Source of the DNA: Gemmatimonadaceae bacterium
GTDB taxonomy: Bacteria > Gemmatimonadota > Gemmatimonadetes > Gemmatimonadales > Gemmatimonadaceae
Direction: 5' to 3'
DNA length: 64,000 nt
Assembly: GCA_020852815.1 (NCBI GenBank)
Contig: JADZAN010000013.1
Coordinates: forward strand, 1-64,000
Positions 35,765 through 43,973 of the stretch are shown here, piece after piece. The notes below the pieces were generated by a model, which searched no databases, was not told where the DNA came from, and saw only the letters and a list, made by a program, of their open reading frames with translations. The stretch's first letter is position 1. Each line of letters starts with the position of its first letter. The position numbers and the translations under genes were made by a program.

Positions 35765-36343
35765 CTACTTCTCGAAGACGTACTGCCGCACCGTGAGGCG
35801 CCGCTCGGCAACTGCGCGCAGGATGTCGGTCGTGGTGAGGATTCCCACCAGTGCCCCGTCCTCCGTCACGAGCGCGCGCTGCGCGCCCGACGCGAGCATG
35901 CGTTGCGCCGCGTTGGAGACTTCCATCGCACTTTCGACGGTACACACCGTGCGCGACATGGCCTCGGCCACGGAATGGTCGGCCAACAGATCCCACGCGG
36001 GTCCCTTCGACGAGGCAAAGCGCTCGGCAACGTCCGGGCCTTCCGACGGCCACCAATCGGTGAAGTAGGACGAGGACAGCGTCTCGCCCTCCTGCCACTC
36101 TTCGAGTTCTTCCTCGTCCGCCTCATCGTCGGGCTCCACATCGAGCTCCTGGTCGGGTGGCGGCGTGACCGACTCAAACTCGATGATGTCGGTGGCCGAG
36201 AGGACGCCGACGACCTTGCCACCGTCGAGGACCGGCGCACCACCGATTCGGCAGGAGACGAGGACCTCCACGGCATCGCGCAGCGTCTGGTCTGCGCTGA
36301 AGGAGACGACGCTGGGCGTCATGATCTCGCGTACCCTGAGCAT
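35765..36343 (-). CDS. CBS-domain pair protein with acidic insert
   Basis: A 192-residue soluble protein with two CBS motifs. The first is about residues 1-62 (MLRVREIMTPSVVSF, ending GVLSATDIIEF); the second is about 128-190 (SVAEAMSRTVCTVES, ending GILTTTDILRAVAERRL). Between them is an unusual stretch of about 60 residues rich in Asp and Glu (region DEADEEELEEW) followed by aromatic residues (YFTDWW). ATG at 36343 follows AGGAGGTCCC, an excellent ribosome binding site. CBS pairs bind adenosyl ligands and sense energy charge. A two-CBS protein (Hrp1) belongs to the mycobacterial DosR regulon. Confidence 0.85.
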   Translation of the reverse strand: MLRVREIMTPSVVSFSADQTLRDAVEVLVSCRIGGAPVLDGGKVVGVLSATDIIEFESVTPPPDQELDVEPDDEADEEELEEWQEGETLSSSYFTDWWPSEGPDVAERFASSKGPAWDLLADHSVAEAMSRTVCTVESAMEVSNAAQRMLASGAQRALVTEDGALVGILTTTDILRAVAERRLTVRQYVFEK

Positions 36344-36494
36344 GGGACCTCCTGCCGGACGGCGGTGAAGCGTACGGAACGTCGTATCCCTATGTTCGGC
36401 GAGCCCACACCGACCGTCAGTCAGACTTTCACCCCGCGACCGTCGGGCGTTCTGCATGATGCGACGGCGTGCGCACGCGCTCATGAAAGACGAA

Positions 36495-36523
36495 CCGGCG
36501 CGTCCCGCTCACGGACGCGCCGG
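36495..36523 (-). terminator. Terminator of the cytochrome operon
   Basis: CCGGCGCGTCC (36495-36505) and GGACGCGCCGG (36513-36523) form a perfect 11-bp stem with a seven-base loop. On the minus strand it starts 9 bases after the last gene of the cytochrome cluster and is followed by the T-rich TTCGTCTTTC. It probably marks the end of that transcript. Confidence 0.75.
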
Positions 36524-36532
36524 CTCGCGCAC

Positions 36533-37006
36533 TCACGACTTCCTGGTTGGGGCCACCGTGCCGCCGTGTGGCGAGTATGGCGATGGCTCGCCGGCTGGTG
36601 GCGCTCCCGCCGGGTTGGGCATTCCTGGCGTACCGCCCGGGTGCGCGTCCATTTGTGGCGCACGCTTCTTGACCTCGGCGAGTGCGCTGTCGGCGAGCCC
36701 CTTGTCAGAGGTCGCCTGTCCCACCATGTACGCGCCGAACCACGGCGCCGCATGCGTCGGATCGGACTCCGTCGCCTTCCTGTAGTACGCCAGCGCCCCC
36801 TTGAAGTCCTTCACGCGGAAGGCGGTGTTGCCCGAGTCGACGTAGGCCTGTCCTGCTGCGGTCAGCTTGGGACCGGCGCTGGCCGGCTGGTCGATTGGCA
36901 CGTGACCCGGCGGGAGCGAGTCACTCGCCGCCATGCCCTGCTTGGCATCGTTTGGCTTGGAGCAGGCGCACACGAGAAGCGCGCCGCCCACCATCCATCG
37001 CATCAT
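36533..37006 (-). CDS. Small TPR lipoprotein at end of cytochrome operon
   Basis: A 157-residue lipoprotein starting MMRWMVGGALLVCACSK, with a lipobox ending at Cys15 or Cys13 and a mature N-terminus rich in small residues. Residues about 50-100 hold a single TPR-like helical pair (AGQAYVDSGNTAFRVKDFKG, then a YYRKATESDPTHAAPWFG region). The C-terminal 45 residues are rich in Pro, Gly and Ala. It begins 5 bases after the stop of the 16-heme cytochrome, so it belongs to the same transcript. It could help assemble or hold the multiheme complex, but no function is known. Confidence 0.8.
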   Translation of the reverse strand: MMRWMVGGALLVCACSKPNDAKQGMAASDSLPPGHVPIDQPASAGPKLTAAGQAYVDSGNTAFRVKDFKGALAYYRKATESDPTHAAPWFGAYMVGQATSDKGLADSALAEVKKRAPQMDAHPGGTPGMPNPAGAPPAGEPSPYSPHGGTVAPTRKS

Positions 37007-37011
37007 ATGTC

Positions 37012-38583
37012 TCACGAACGTCCCCTTGTTGGTTCGGTCAGGTGGCAGCGGAGGCACATCGTGGAGGCCTGCTTCCCGAGGCGAGACGCATCGAAGTCAG
37101 CCCCGTGTGGATTCACGCCCCACCCTCGCTGTGAATGGCAACGCAGGCAGTCGCGCTGCGCGTGACAGGTGATACACCCCTCGATCCCCCGTCGCGCCGC
37201 CTGCCCGTGCTGCAGGAGCCATAGCGGCTGCCTGTTGTGGTAATTTGACGCGTGCTGGCCCGCCCGCGCGAGCCCCTGCTTCTGATGGCAGCCGCGACAG
37301 AACACTTCCGCGTTGTGACAACCGGCGCACTCGATGTCGCGCCCGTAGGCGTCGCGTGCGTGGCGCGCCACGAAGTTCACGCCGTGGAAGTTGCGACGCG
37401 ACTCCCCGGCGTGGCAGTCCGAGCAGAAGCGCTGGGCATGGCACCCCTCGCAGGTGAATCGCCCGCTTCCGGCCGCGCTCGCATGCTTCTTGTCAAAGCC
37501 TAGCGGGTGCGGGCGGACTACGGTCCGGGTGGGGTCGGCGTGCGGCAGCGCCACCCGCATCCCCGACGTGGGATCGGAGCCCGTGGGCGCCTCCGGCCTC
37601 ACGACGCGGCGCGGAATCACCAGCTGCACGCCGGGGAGCGAGGTGAGGCCGTCGGGGAGCCGCCGGATCACCGACATCCCGATCGTCCCGGTGTGGCAGA
37701 CAGTACAGCTGGGCTGCGCATGACAGGCGCCGCAGCGCCGCGTGTTGGACGACGCCGTGCGTCCGTGCGACGAACTCCACGAGTCGGCGCGGTGATCGTC
37801 GGGGGTGAGATATGTCGCCCCCTTGCCGCGCAGCATGGCGGCAACGCGTGCATCGGGAAGGAGCGACGTGATGGCCTTCACGTCGGCCGCGTTCACGTGG
37901 CAGCGCGCACACGACTCGCGCGTGTGACAAATCGCGCACATCGAGACGTCGGTGTCCTTGTCGGGATTGTGCTTCAACAAGTAGCGGTCGACGTTGTGCG
38001 ACGGCGGCTTGGGAAGTGACGAGAGATGCGCAGCGGTGAGCGTCTTCGACGCCGCGGCCGCCAGGTGGCACTTCGCGCAGCGGCTGTCAGCGGACAGGTG
38101 CCCGGTGGCTATCGTCGCGTGACACGACTGGCAGATTTCCGGCGGCGCGCGACGGACGTCCATCCAGTCGGCCCCCGGCGCCACCGCGTGACACGTCTGG
38201 CAGTAGCGTCCCGGCGCATCCACGCGCGTGGCGTGGTCCTTGTGCACGAAGCGCAGGAAGTCGTGACGCGTCGGCGCGCCGACGTACGGGACGCGCGGCT
38301 TGATGATCCCGTCGTGGCACTCCGCGCACAGCGACGGCGGCGGCATCACCGCCAGCGTGTCACCCGTCGTTGCCCCGGCGTGGCACCCCGTGCATGTCGG
38401 GAAGAGGCGCCCGTGCCGCTTGTGCGGGAACGCTTCGACCGTCGGCCGTCCATAGACCTGCGCCGGCGCCGGGACGGTGACGACGGCCAGCAGCACGACT
38501 CCCAACACGAGCGATGCAGCTGCCATTCGCGAGCGCCGCGAAGTCAGGCCGCGCCGGAGAGTGACAAAGAAGCGGCGCATCAT
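37012..38583 (-). CDS. 16-heme periplasmic c-type cytochrome
   Basis: A 523-residue exported protein with a Sec signal (hydrophobic core about 21-37, VLGVVLLAVVTVPAPAQ). Sixteen CxxCH heme-attachment motifs can be counted, from CTGCH near residue 60 to CLRCH near the C-terminus, plus many extra histidines that could be distal ligands (for example FPHKRHG, FVHKDHA). There is no lipobox and no membrane anchor, so it is likely periplasmic or inserted in the neighbouring barrel. Its ATGATG start overlaps the barrel gene stop by 4 nt. By analogy to MtrA/PioA (ten hemes) it could form a wire through the outer membrane. Multiheme c proteins diverge too fast for a confident family name. Confidence 0.85.
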   Translation of the reverse strand: MMRRFFVTLRRGLTSRRSRMAAASLVLGVVLLAVVTVPAPAQVYGRPTVEAFPHKRHGRLFPTCTGCHAGATTGDTLAVMPPPSLCAECHDGIIKPRVPYVGAPTRHDFLRFVHKDHATRVDAPGRYCQTCHAVAPGADWMDVRRAPPEICQSCHATIATGHLSADSRCAKCHLAAAASKTLTAAHLSSLPKPPSHNVDRYLLKHNPDKDTDVSMCAICHTRESCARCHVNAADVKAITSLLPDARVAAMLRGKGATYLTPDDHRADSWSSSHGRTASSNTRRCGACHAQPSCTVCHTGTIGMSVIRRLPDGLTSLPGVQLVIPRRVVRPEAPTGSDPTSGMRVALPHADPTRTVVRPHPLGFDKKHASAAGSGRFTCEGCHAQRFCSDCHAGESRRNFHGVNFVARHARDAYGRDIECAGCHNAEVFCRGCHQKQGLARAGQHASNYHNRQPLWLLQHGQAARRGIEGCITCHAQRDCLRCHSQRGWGVNPHGADFDASRLGKQASTMCLRCHLTEPTRGRS

Positions 38584-40043
38584 CGGCCGGCTCCGCGCGC
38601 AAGCCCCGGATCGCCGCCCAGCGCCCACTCCAGCCGCACCGACGCGCGACGCTGGCTCCAGTCGGTGCCCGGCGCATCGCTCGACAGGCGATGGTGGAAG
38701 ACGGTCCCATCCGCCACCAGTCGCACGTCCTCCGACACACGCACGCTCCCATCGAGCGTCACGCCGAGCACGCGCCCGGTTCCCACGCGAAACTCGTAGA
38801 TGGTCTGGAAGTCGGTGGCGCTCGCGCCTAACGCCCATCGCGGCGTCGGCGTCCATCGCGCCCCCACCGATGCGTCGGTGCGCGAGGCGCCGAACCCCAG
38901 GTCGGCGGAGTAGCTCACCGTCGCGGCGAAGCGCTGGCTCGGCAGCCAGCTCGCGTCGACTCCCGTGCGCCATCCGTCGGAGCGCAGCGGGAGGTAGTCG
39001 ACACCGGTGTGATCCTCGGCGTAGACCCGATACGCGCCATGCCCGCTCACCTGCCACATGTCGCTCGGCGCGCGCCACGCGACCTCCGCGCGCCCCTCGT
39101 CGAAGCCGACCGGGGCAAAGGCCCCCCAGATGGTCCACGTCTCGAAGAATGGGCGTCGGCGACGCGCCTCGACCGTCCCCTCCAGGTGCAACGGGAGGAG
39201 CCGGGCGGCGCGCACGCGCGCCACGTTCAGCGCGCGCCCCGTGACGTCATACGCCAGCGAGGCATCGATCGTCGTGTTGCGAATGCTCATCGAGGCATCG
39301 AGGCCCGCGCGTTCCGACAGGAGGGCCGAACGATCGCGGTACACGATGCGCTGATAGACGGCCGACACCGAGCTGAGGTCGCTGGGACGCGTGCGCACGC
39401 GCACACCCACGAGGATCCCATCGTCCTCGGGAGGAATGTCGTCGACTGCACCAATCAGTTTGGTGGTGTATGAGTCGTTGAGCCCCTGTACCAGCGCGCG
39501 CCCGCCGTACACCTCCAGCGACTGCACGCCGCGCCGCAGCAGCAACGATCCGCCATCGAAGTTGTAGGTCCCCAGCCCGCTGTAGGCCCACACCCGCCCC
39601 AGCCTCGCCCTTCCGCTGGGGCGATCGATCTCCACGTACGCATCGAGCGCATCGAAACGGTCGCCCATGCGAGGCCACAGGTCGGCGCCGCCCAGCGAGC
39701 TGCGCGCGCGAACATGGGCGTGGGCGCTGATCCCGCGCCCCAGCCCCCACGCGGCAAAGGTGAGGTCCTGCAACAGCGGCGTGGTGCGCTCGCGAATACC
39801 GGATGTGTTGTAATAGCAGAAGCTCGCGTCGACGGGACACTGCACCAGCTTGCCGTCCGCGGTGGTTCGCGTCGTTCCCTCTCCGGGGACATCCGACGCC
39901 GGCAGGGAGTCCTCGCGCCAGGGGCGCAGGTCGATCGACTGCACCCACGTGGCTCCCGTGATGCGGACGCCTTGCGCCGCCACTTCGCCAAAAGGCCCGC
40001 TGAGCGCCACGACCGCCACGAGGCATCGCGTCCAGGAGCGCAC
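38580..40043 (-). CDS. Predicted outer-membrane beta-barrel (cytochrome partner)
   Basis: A 487-residue exported protein with signal peptide (about 1-23, ending EVAAQ) and then alternating polar/hydrophobic strands with frequent aromatic residues (LEVYGGRALVQG, WQVSGHGAYRVYAEDHTG, FAATVSYSADLGFG). This is what an outer-membrane barrel of about 20 strands looks like. It has two early cysteines (QCPVDASFCYY). MtrB/PioB porins have similar sandwiching with cytochromes, but I see no direct signature and it is shorter than those. The C-terminus lacks the usual terminal aromatic residue. GTG at 40043 follows GGAGGTGAAATA, shares its G with the upstream TAG stop, and the stop overlaps the 16-heme gene. 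Such tight coupling implies one complex. Confidence 0.75.
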   Translation of the reverse strand: MRSWTRCLVAVVALSGPFGEVAAQGVRITGATWVQSIDLRPWREDSLPASDVPGEGTTRTTADGKLVQCPVDASFCYYNTSGIRERTTPLLQDLTFAAWGLGRGISAHAHVRARSSLGGADLWPRMGDRFDALDAYVEIDRPSGRARLGRVWAYSGLGTYNFDGGSLLLRRGVQSLEVYGGRALVQGLNDSYTTKLIGAVDDIPPEDDGILVGVRVRTRPSDLSSVSAVYQRIVYRDRSALLSERAGLDASMSIRNTTIDASLAYDVTGRALNVARVRAARLLPLHLEGTVEARRRRPFFETWTIWGAFAPVGFDEGRAEVAWRAPSDMWQVSGHGAYRVYAEDHTGVDYLPLRSDGWRTGVDASWLPSQRFAATVSYSADLGFGASRTDASVGARWTPTPRWALGASATDFQTIYEFRVGTGRVLGVTLDGSVRVSEDVRLVADGTVFHHRLSSDAPGTDWSQRRASVRLEWALGGDPGLARGAGR

Positions 40044-42055
40044 TATTTCACCTCCTCCACGATCTTCACCTCGTTCCAGCTCACGCGATGACACTGCACG
40101 CAGTCCTTCTGCGCAAAGTGCGAGAGCTGGTCGCGGTGACACGTGAGGCAGATGGACCTGGTCGGTGGAAAGGCCGCCGCTGACGCATCCTTGTGGCATC
40201 GGGCGCAGCCATCATGCGTCACGCGCTCGTGCGCCACACGCGGCGACGGATGGCAGGCAATGCAGTTGCGCTCGACGTCATGATGGTCGCGATGGCACGA
40301 CGTGCACTGCTTCACCAGCGTCTTGCTCACGCCTTCGGCGTGACACGTGGCGCACGCCTGCTTCTGGTGCCGCTCGTGCTCGAAGCCCAGCGTGCGCGTG
40401 CTGTCGATCTTGCGCACCGAGACGTGGATCGTGACGCGCGCCGCACGACTCGTGGCGAGTTCCCGCGGTTCGTGGCACCTGGTGCACTGGTCGGCGCGCT
40501 CCTTCGCATGATGGCACCCCTGGCACGACGCCTTGTCGCGCACCGTGAGCGTGGCGTGCCCGGTCTGCATGTCGTGGCACGCCGAACAGGAGAGCGTCTT
40601 GTGCCGCGAGTGGGGAAAAGTGGAGTCCGCGGCTGTGCCCTGCCCGGGGCGCGGGAGCTGTTGCGCCTGGAGCGTGGTTTTCTCCTGGTCCATCGCCGGC
40701 GGCGCAACGAACGGCGCATCCTCGCCGCGCGTCACGTCGCTCCACCCATCGGAATCGTACGCTCCATCATCCGCGGGCGAGGGCCCGCCCCGGCGGCGCA
40801 CCGTCGCGCTGGCGCCGCTGCCGCGAACTGGCGCCTCGGCGTTCGTCACCTTTCGCAACAAACCGCGGCGTGCCGGCCGATCCTCGAAGATGGTGGAGTG
40901 GCAGCTCAGGCACTCCTTCCCCTTCACCTTCCAGGTGTGCGACTTGTGGCACTGGGTGCAGTCGTCGATCGCGTGGTCGCCAAGGCCGCGGTGGAAGACC
41001 GTCAACGTGTCGGCGCTCGCGTGGCACTGGGCCGTCGCGCACGACTTGATGGCGCCGTCGGCCCGGTCCTGCTTGTGCGCGTTGTGGCAGATGCCGCACT
41101 GCGCCTTGTGCGGGTCCTTGTCGAGCCCAGCCTTCTCCAGCTTCTCCCGCATCTCGTGGCAGTAGAAGCATTGCGGCTTGAGCGGGACGAGCCCTACCCG
41201 CGCCGAGTCGACCGATGCGGTGTCGACCATCGGGCGCGAGAACTCATGGCACGTCGCACAGTGCAGCGACGTCTGGTCGGCCATCTTTCCGAGCTTGACC
41301 TTGATCTGGTCGTGGCACCCCGACTGCTTGCACGAGGCGTCGGTCGGGGCAAAGCGATGCACCTCGCGGGCATGGCAGTTCACGCACATCAAGTCCTTGA
41401 GCGAGGCCGAGTCGGACTTCATGTGCGCCTGGTGCCCCGCCGTCTGGCTGATGAACTGCCAGACGCTGTCGCGCTTTTGCGTGATGTGGCACTCGGCGCA
41501 GATCCGGTTGGGGACCTTGGCATGCGCCTCGATCTTCTCCGGGCGATCCATCACCCAGAAGTACAGCTCCTTGGTGCTGGCGAAGATCGACTGCTGGTGG
41601 CAGGAGTGGCACTGCAGCTTGGAATGCTCCGACTTCTGGAAGCGCCCGAACGCCGACGACATGACGTGGCAGCTCGAGCAGAAGTCGTTCTCGTGCATCA
41701 TGTAGTGGTACGTCCAGCCGCCGCCGAGGCCAGCGGCCAGGAGCGTTGTCCCGACGCCGGCGCCTAACGCCAGCTTGTAGCCGCGCGTGCGCGAGGCCAG
41801 CCAGGCACCAAGGGCGGCGCGACGCTTCCAGGCGAGCCAGACGACGATGAGTCCGAGGACGGTGCCGAGGACGACGCCCCCGATCTGGATCCACTGCGGG
41901 ACCCCGGAGAAGAGGAAGCGAAAGACGGTGGCCACGCCACCAGGCAACGGCGACTGGTCCATGCGAACCGAGTCGGGCACAGCGCCGTGCATGGCCTCCA
42001 GTGATGCCACGCGTCGCGCCATGTCGTACGACACCGTCGGGGCAATCGCGGTCAT
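40043..42055 (-). CDS. 20-heme cytochrome with NapC/NirT-like membrane head
   Basis: A protein of about 670 residues. Two hydrophobic segments (about 52-75, IQIGGVVLGTVLGLIVVWLAW; and about 90-110) are followed by NapC/NirT-like sequence: CSSCHVMSSAFGRFQKSEH, CHSCHQQSIFASTKELYFWV and CAECH, as in inner-membrane quinol dehydrogenases. The rest is a long periplasmic array. In all 18 CxxCH and two CX4CH motifs (SCKQSGCH and SCATAQCH) are visible, a total of 20 potential hemes. A low-complexity linker without hemes (about 410-490) splits it into two arrays. It would take electrons from quinol and pass them far into the periplasm in one chain. The start at 42055 is uncertain (alternatives at 42022). 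Confidence 0.85.
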   Translation of the reverse strand: MTAIAPTVSYDMARRVASLEAMHGAVPDSVRMDQSPLPGGVATVFRFLFSGVPQWIQIGGVVLGTVLGLIVVWLAWKRRAALGAWLASRTRGYKLALGAGVGTTLLAAGLGGGWTYHYMMHENDFCSSCHVMSSAFGRFQKSEHSKLQCHSCHQQSIFASTKELYFWVMDRPEKIEAHAKVPNRICAECHITQKRDSVWQFISQTAGHQAHMKSDSASLKDLMCVNCHAREVHRFAPTDASCKQSGCHDQIKVKLGKMADQTSLHCATCHEFSRPMVDTASVDSARVGLVPLKPQCFYCHEMREKLEKAGLDKDPHKAQCGICHNAHKQDRADGAIKSCATAQCHASADTLTVFHRGLGDHAIDDCTQCHKSHTWKVKGKECLSCHSTIFEDRPARRGLLRKVTNAEAPVRGSGASATVRRRGGPSPADDGAYDSDGWSDVTRGEDAPFVAPPAMDQEKTTLQAQQLPRPGQGTAADSTFPHSRHKTLSCSACHDMQTGHATLTVRDKASCQGCHHAKERADQCTRCHEPRELATSRAARVTIHVSVRKIDSTRTLGFEHERHQKQACATCHAEGVSKTLVKQCTSCHRDHHDVERNCIACHPSPRVAHERVTHDGCARCHKDASAAAFPPTRSICLTCHRDQLSHFAQKDCVQCHRVSWNEVKIVEEVK

Positions 42056-42105
42056 GCGAGGGGGAGTGCACGCGGGACGGCCCGCGTGCGCAGGGGGATC
42101 TTGCA

Positions 42106-42144
42106 CGAAGCGGGTGAACGCATGCCTGCCGTTCACCCGCTTCG
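42106..42144 (-). terminator. Long hairpin between 9-heme and 20-heme genes
   Basis: CGAAGCGGGTGAACG (42106-42120) pairs perfectly with CGTTCACCCGCTTCG (42130-42144) over a nine-base loop. It lies in the 118-bp gap between the 9-heme lipoprotein and the 20-heme gene. No U-tract follows, so it may be a partial terminator, an attenuator or an mRNA-stability element separating expression of the two parts. Confidence 0.65.
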
Positions 42145-42173
42145 CTCAATGGGAGTCCGTCATCCCATCACAT

Positions 42174-43676
42174 CTAGTTGTTGCCGCGACGTCCGAGGAT
42201 CTGCTGGTCGAACGGTGCCAGCATCGGGAGGGCGATCGGCGGCGTGATGCCGTAGTCCTTCGCCATCTGCGCGATGCTCGCCTTCAGCAGCGCCTTGGCC
42301 AGGAACGGATTGTGGACTTCCGACCCTGGGTGCAGCGCGAGGTTGCGATTGAACGTCGCCCCGCGCCACGTCGAAGCCTTGCCAGCCACCTTGTCGCCCG
42401 CCGGGACCTTGGCGTCGTTCAGCATCGGAAGGAGCGCATTCGCGAGCAGGAGAATGTCGCCCTCAGCCGTGGTCATGATCGCACGAGCCGAGCCCTCGGT
42501 GCTGTGACAGCCCGAGCCGAGACACGACTTGAAGGAACGCGACGTGGTCGCGCACGTCTGGCTCGCCGTGGGGGCGCCATTGGCGTCCACGCACGGGATG
42601 GCGGCGAAGCGGTGACCGGTCACGGTCTGCACGAACTTGCCCGTCGCCTTGTCGGTCACGTCGTACTTGTTGAGGTGGCAGGTCGCGCAGAGCTTCGGGT
42701 TCTTCGCGCTGCCATGCGTCGCCACGAGCGACGTGTCGACCGTCACTCCCGGCGGCCACCAGCCCGCCTCACCCATGAGCATCGGCCCTTGCGGCGAGTG
42801 CGGCGAATTCTGGCTCCCCGCGAAGTCGGGGTTGGCGCGGCGATAGTGGCACTTCATGCACAGGTTGTTCTCCACGTCACGCGAATCCATCGGGAAGCGC
42901 AACTGCTTCGCGTTGGACCCACCGTGCGGGTCGTGACAGACGACGCACGTCACGCCAAGCGCGGTTGCGGAAGTCGTGCCCTGTGACTTCTCGACGAAGT
43001 TCGTGTTCACGCCCCACGCCTCGAGCACGCGCTGCCCGATGTGGCACCCCTGGCACGCCGCGCGCGGGCCACCCGGGACTTCAGGGGCCGTGGCGGTTGT
43101 GCCGTTGTAGGCTCGCGTGTACGACGTGGCGTGACGCGTGCGGCGCCACTCTTCCACGAACGGATGGTGCGTTCCCGCGTGACACTCGGAGCAGCCGTTG
43201 GTCTGCGTTGCACCGGTGTCGGCCTTGGCCGAGGCCAGCATCTGCCCGCGCGCCGGCTTCTGCACGTGCGCCAACCCCGAGGAGTGGCAGCTCTCGCACT
43301 GCACGTCGTGATAGCGCGCGTCCTTCGTGGTGCGCCACCCGGCCAGCGTATCGGTGACCGTGTTGCCCAGGTTGTTCACCGTGTGGCACGGCTGGCAATA
43401 GCCCTGCATCGAGCCGCTCTTGTCGAGCGTGTTCCATGCGCCCGCATGCTTCGTCGTCTGCCACTTGGCCTGCTGCGACACGTGGCAGCTCCCACACACG
43501 GTCGCCTTCGTTGCTTCATCCGTATAGCCAAGGAAACTCGCGGCCGCCGTCGGAGGCGCCGCGTAGTTAGGGCCGTCCCGGTAGACGATCTTCTCGTCCA
43601 CACAGCCGTTCACGCTGATGAGCATCAGTGCCCCGATGCCCACGGCGGCCAAGTGAATCCCACTGCGCCTAGTCAT
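42174..43676 (-). CDS. 9-heme c-type cytochrome lipoprotein
   Basis: A 500-residue multiheme lipoprotein. ATG at 43676 is preceded by AGGAGGTCGGG and encodes a signal ending LMLISVNGC (Cys25), so the mature protein is lipid-anchored, probably in the outer membrane. Eight CxxCH motifs (CGSCH, CQPCH, CESCH, CSECH, CQGCH, CVVCH, CMKCH, CATCH) and one CX4CH motif (SCLGSGCH) give nine potential hemes. The C-terminal ~110 residues have no heme motif and may be a separate helical cap (LLLANALLPMLNDAKV). In the model of Geobacter or Shewanella it would be the outermost cytochrome, but sequence family is not identified. It follows the Ccm operon after 297 bp. Confidence 0.85.
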   Translation of the reverse strand: MTRRSGIHLAAVGIGALMLISVNGCVDEKIVYRDGPNYAAPPTAAASFLGYTDEATKATVCGSCHVSQQAKWQTTKHAGAWNTLDKSGSMQGYCQPCHTVNNLGNTVTDTLAGWRTTKDARYHDVQCESCHSSGLAHVQKPARGQMLASAKADTGATQTNGCSECHAGTHHPFVEEWRRTRHATSYTRAYNGTTATAPEVPGGPRAACQGCHIGQRVLEAWGVNTNFVEKSQGTTSATALGVTCVVCHDPHGGSNAKQLRFPMDSRDVENNLCMKCHYRRANPDFAGSQNSPHSPQGPMLMGEAGWWPPGVTVDTSLVATHGSAKNPKLCATCHLNKYDVTDKATGKFVQTVTGHRFAAIPCVDANGAPTASQTCATTSRSFKSCLGSGCHSTEGSARAIMTTAEGDILLLANALLPMLNDAKVPAGDKVAGKASTWRGATFNRNLALHPGSEVHNPFLAKALLKASIAQMAKDYGITPPIALPMLAPFDQQILGRRGNN

Positions 43677-43973
43677 TGACCCGACCTCCTGCTGATATGG
43701 ATCACACACACCAACAACAATTCGACTGCCAAGCGATCCTCACCTGATGAATCGTTCATTCGGCCGTAATTCTACGTAGGTGCTTTCTCTACGCCACGGG
43801 GGAAACCCCTGACATCGTGGTAATCTTCACGCACGCGCGCACGACAGTTTTTCCTAACGAGCCTCGACCACACCACACCTCCGCAACGACAACGGGCCGC
43901 CCCTGTGGGACGGCCCTGCGGGTTTCGCCTAACGCTTGTCAGGTAACTTCGGTACGGACGCGTCGGGCTTCGC
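43677..43973. promoter_or_regulatory. Promoter region of the cytochrome cluster
   Basis: This 297-base gap separates ccmH from the 9-heme gene and is AT-richer than its surroundings at 43677-43790. TGAATCGTTCA (about 43748-43758) is a short dyad and a minus-strand TAGAAT near 43778 could be a -10 box, but there is no convincing -35. Two CCTAAC hexamers lie at 43853 and 43928. No gene is seen. Confidence 0.35.
43894..43916 (-). terminator. Hairpin downstream of ccmH
   Basis: GGGCCG (43894-43899) pairs with CGGCCC (43911-43916), and an inner CCC/GGG stem closes a short loop after one mismatch. It lies 58 bases beyond the ccmH stop on the minus strand, a likely end of the ccm transcript. The layout (outer stem, one mismatch, CCC/GGG) is the same as in the hairpin at 5262-5289. 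Confidence 0.55.
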
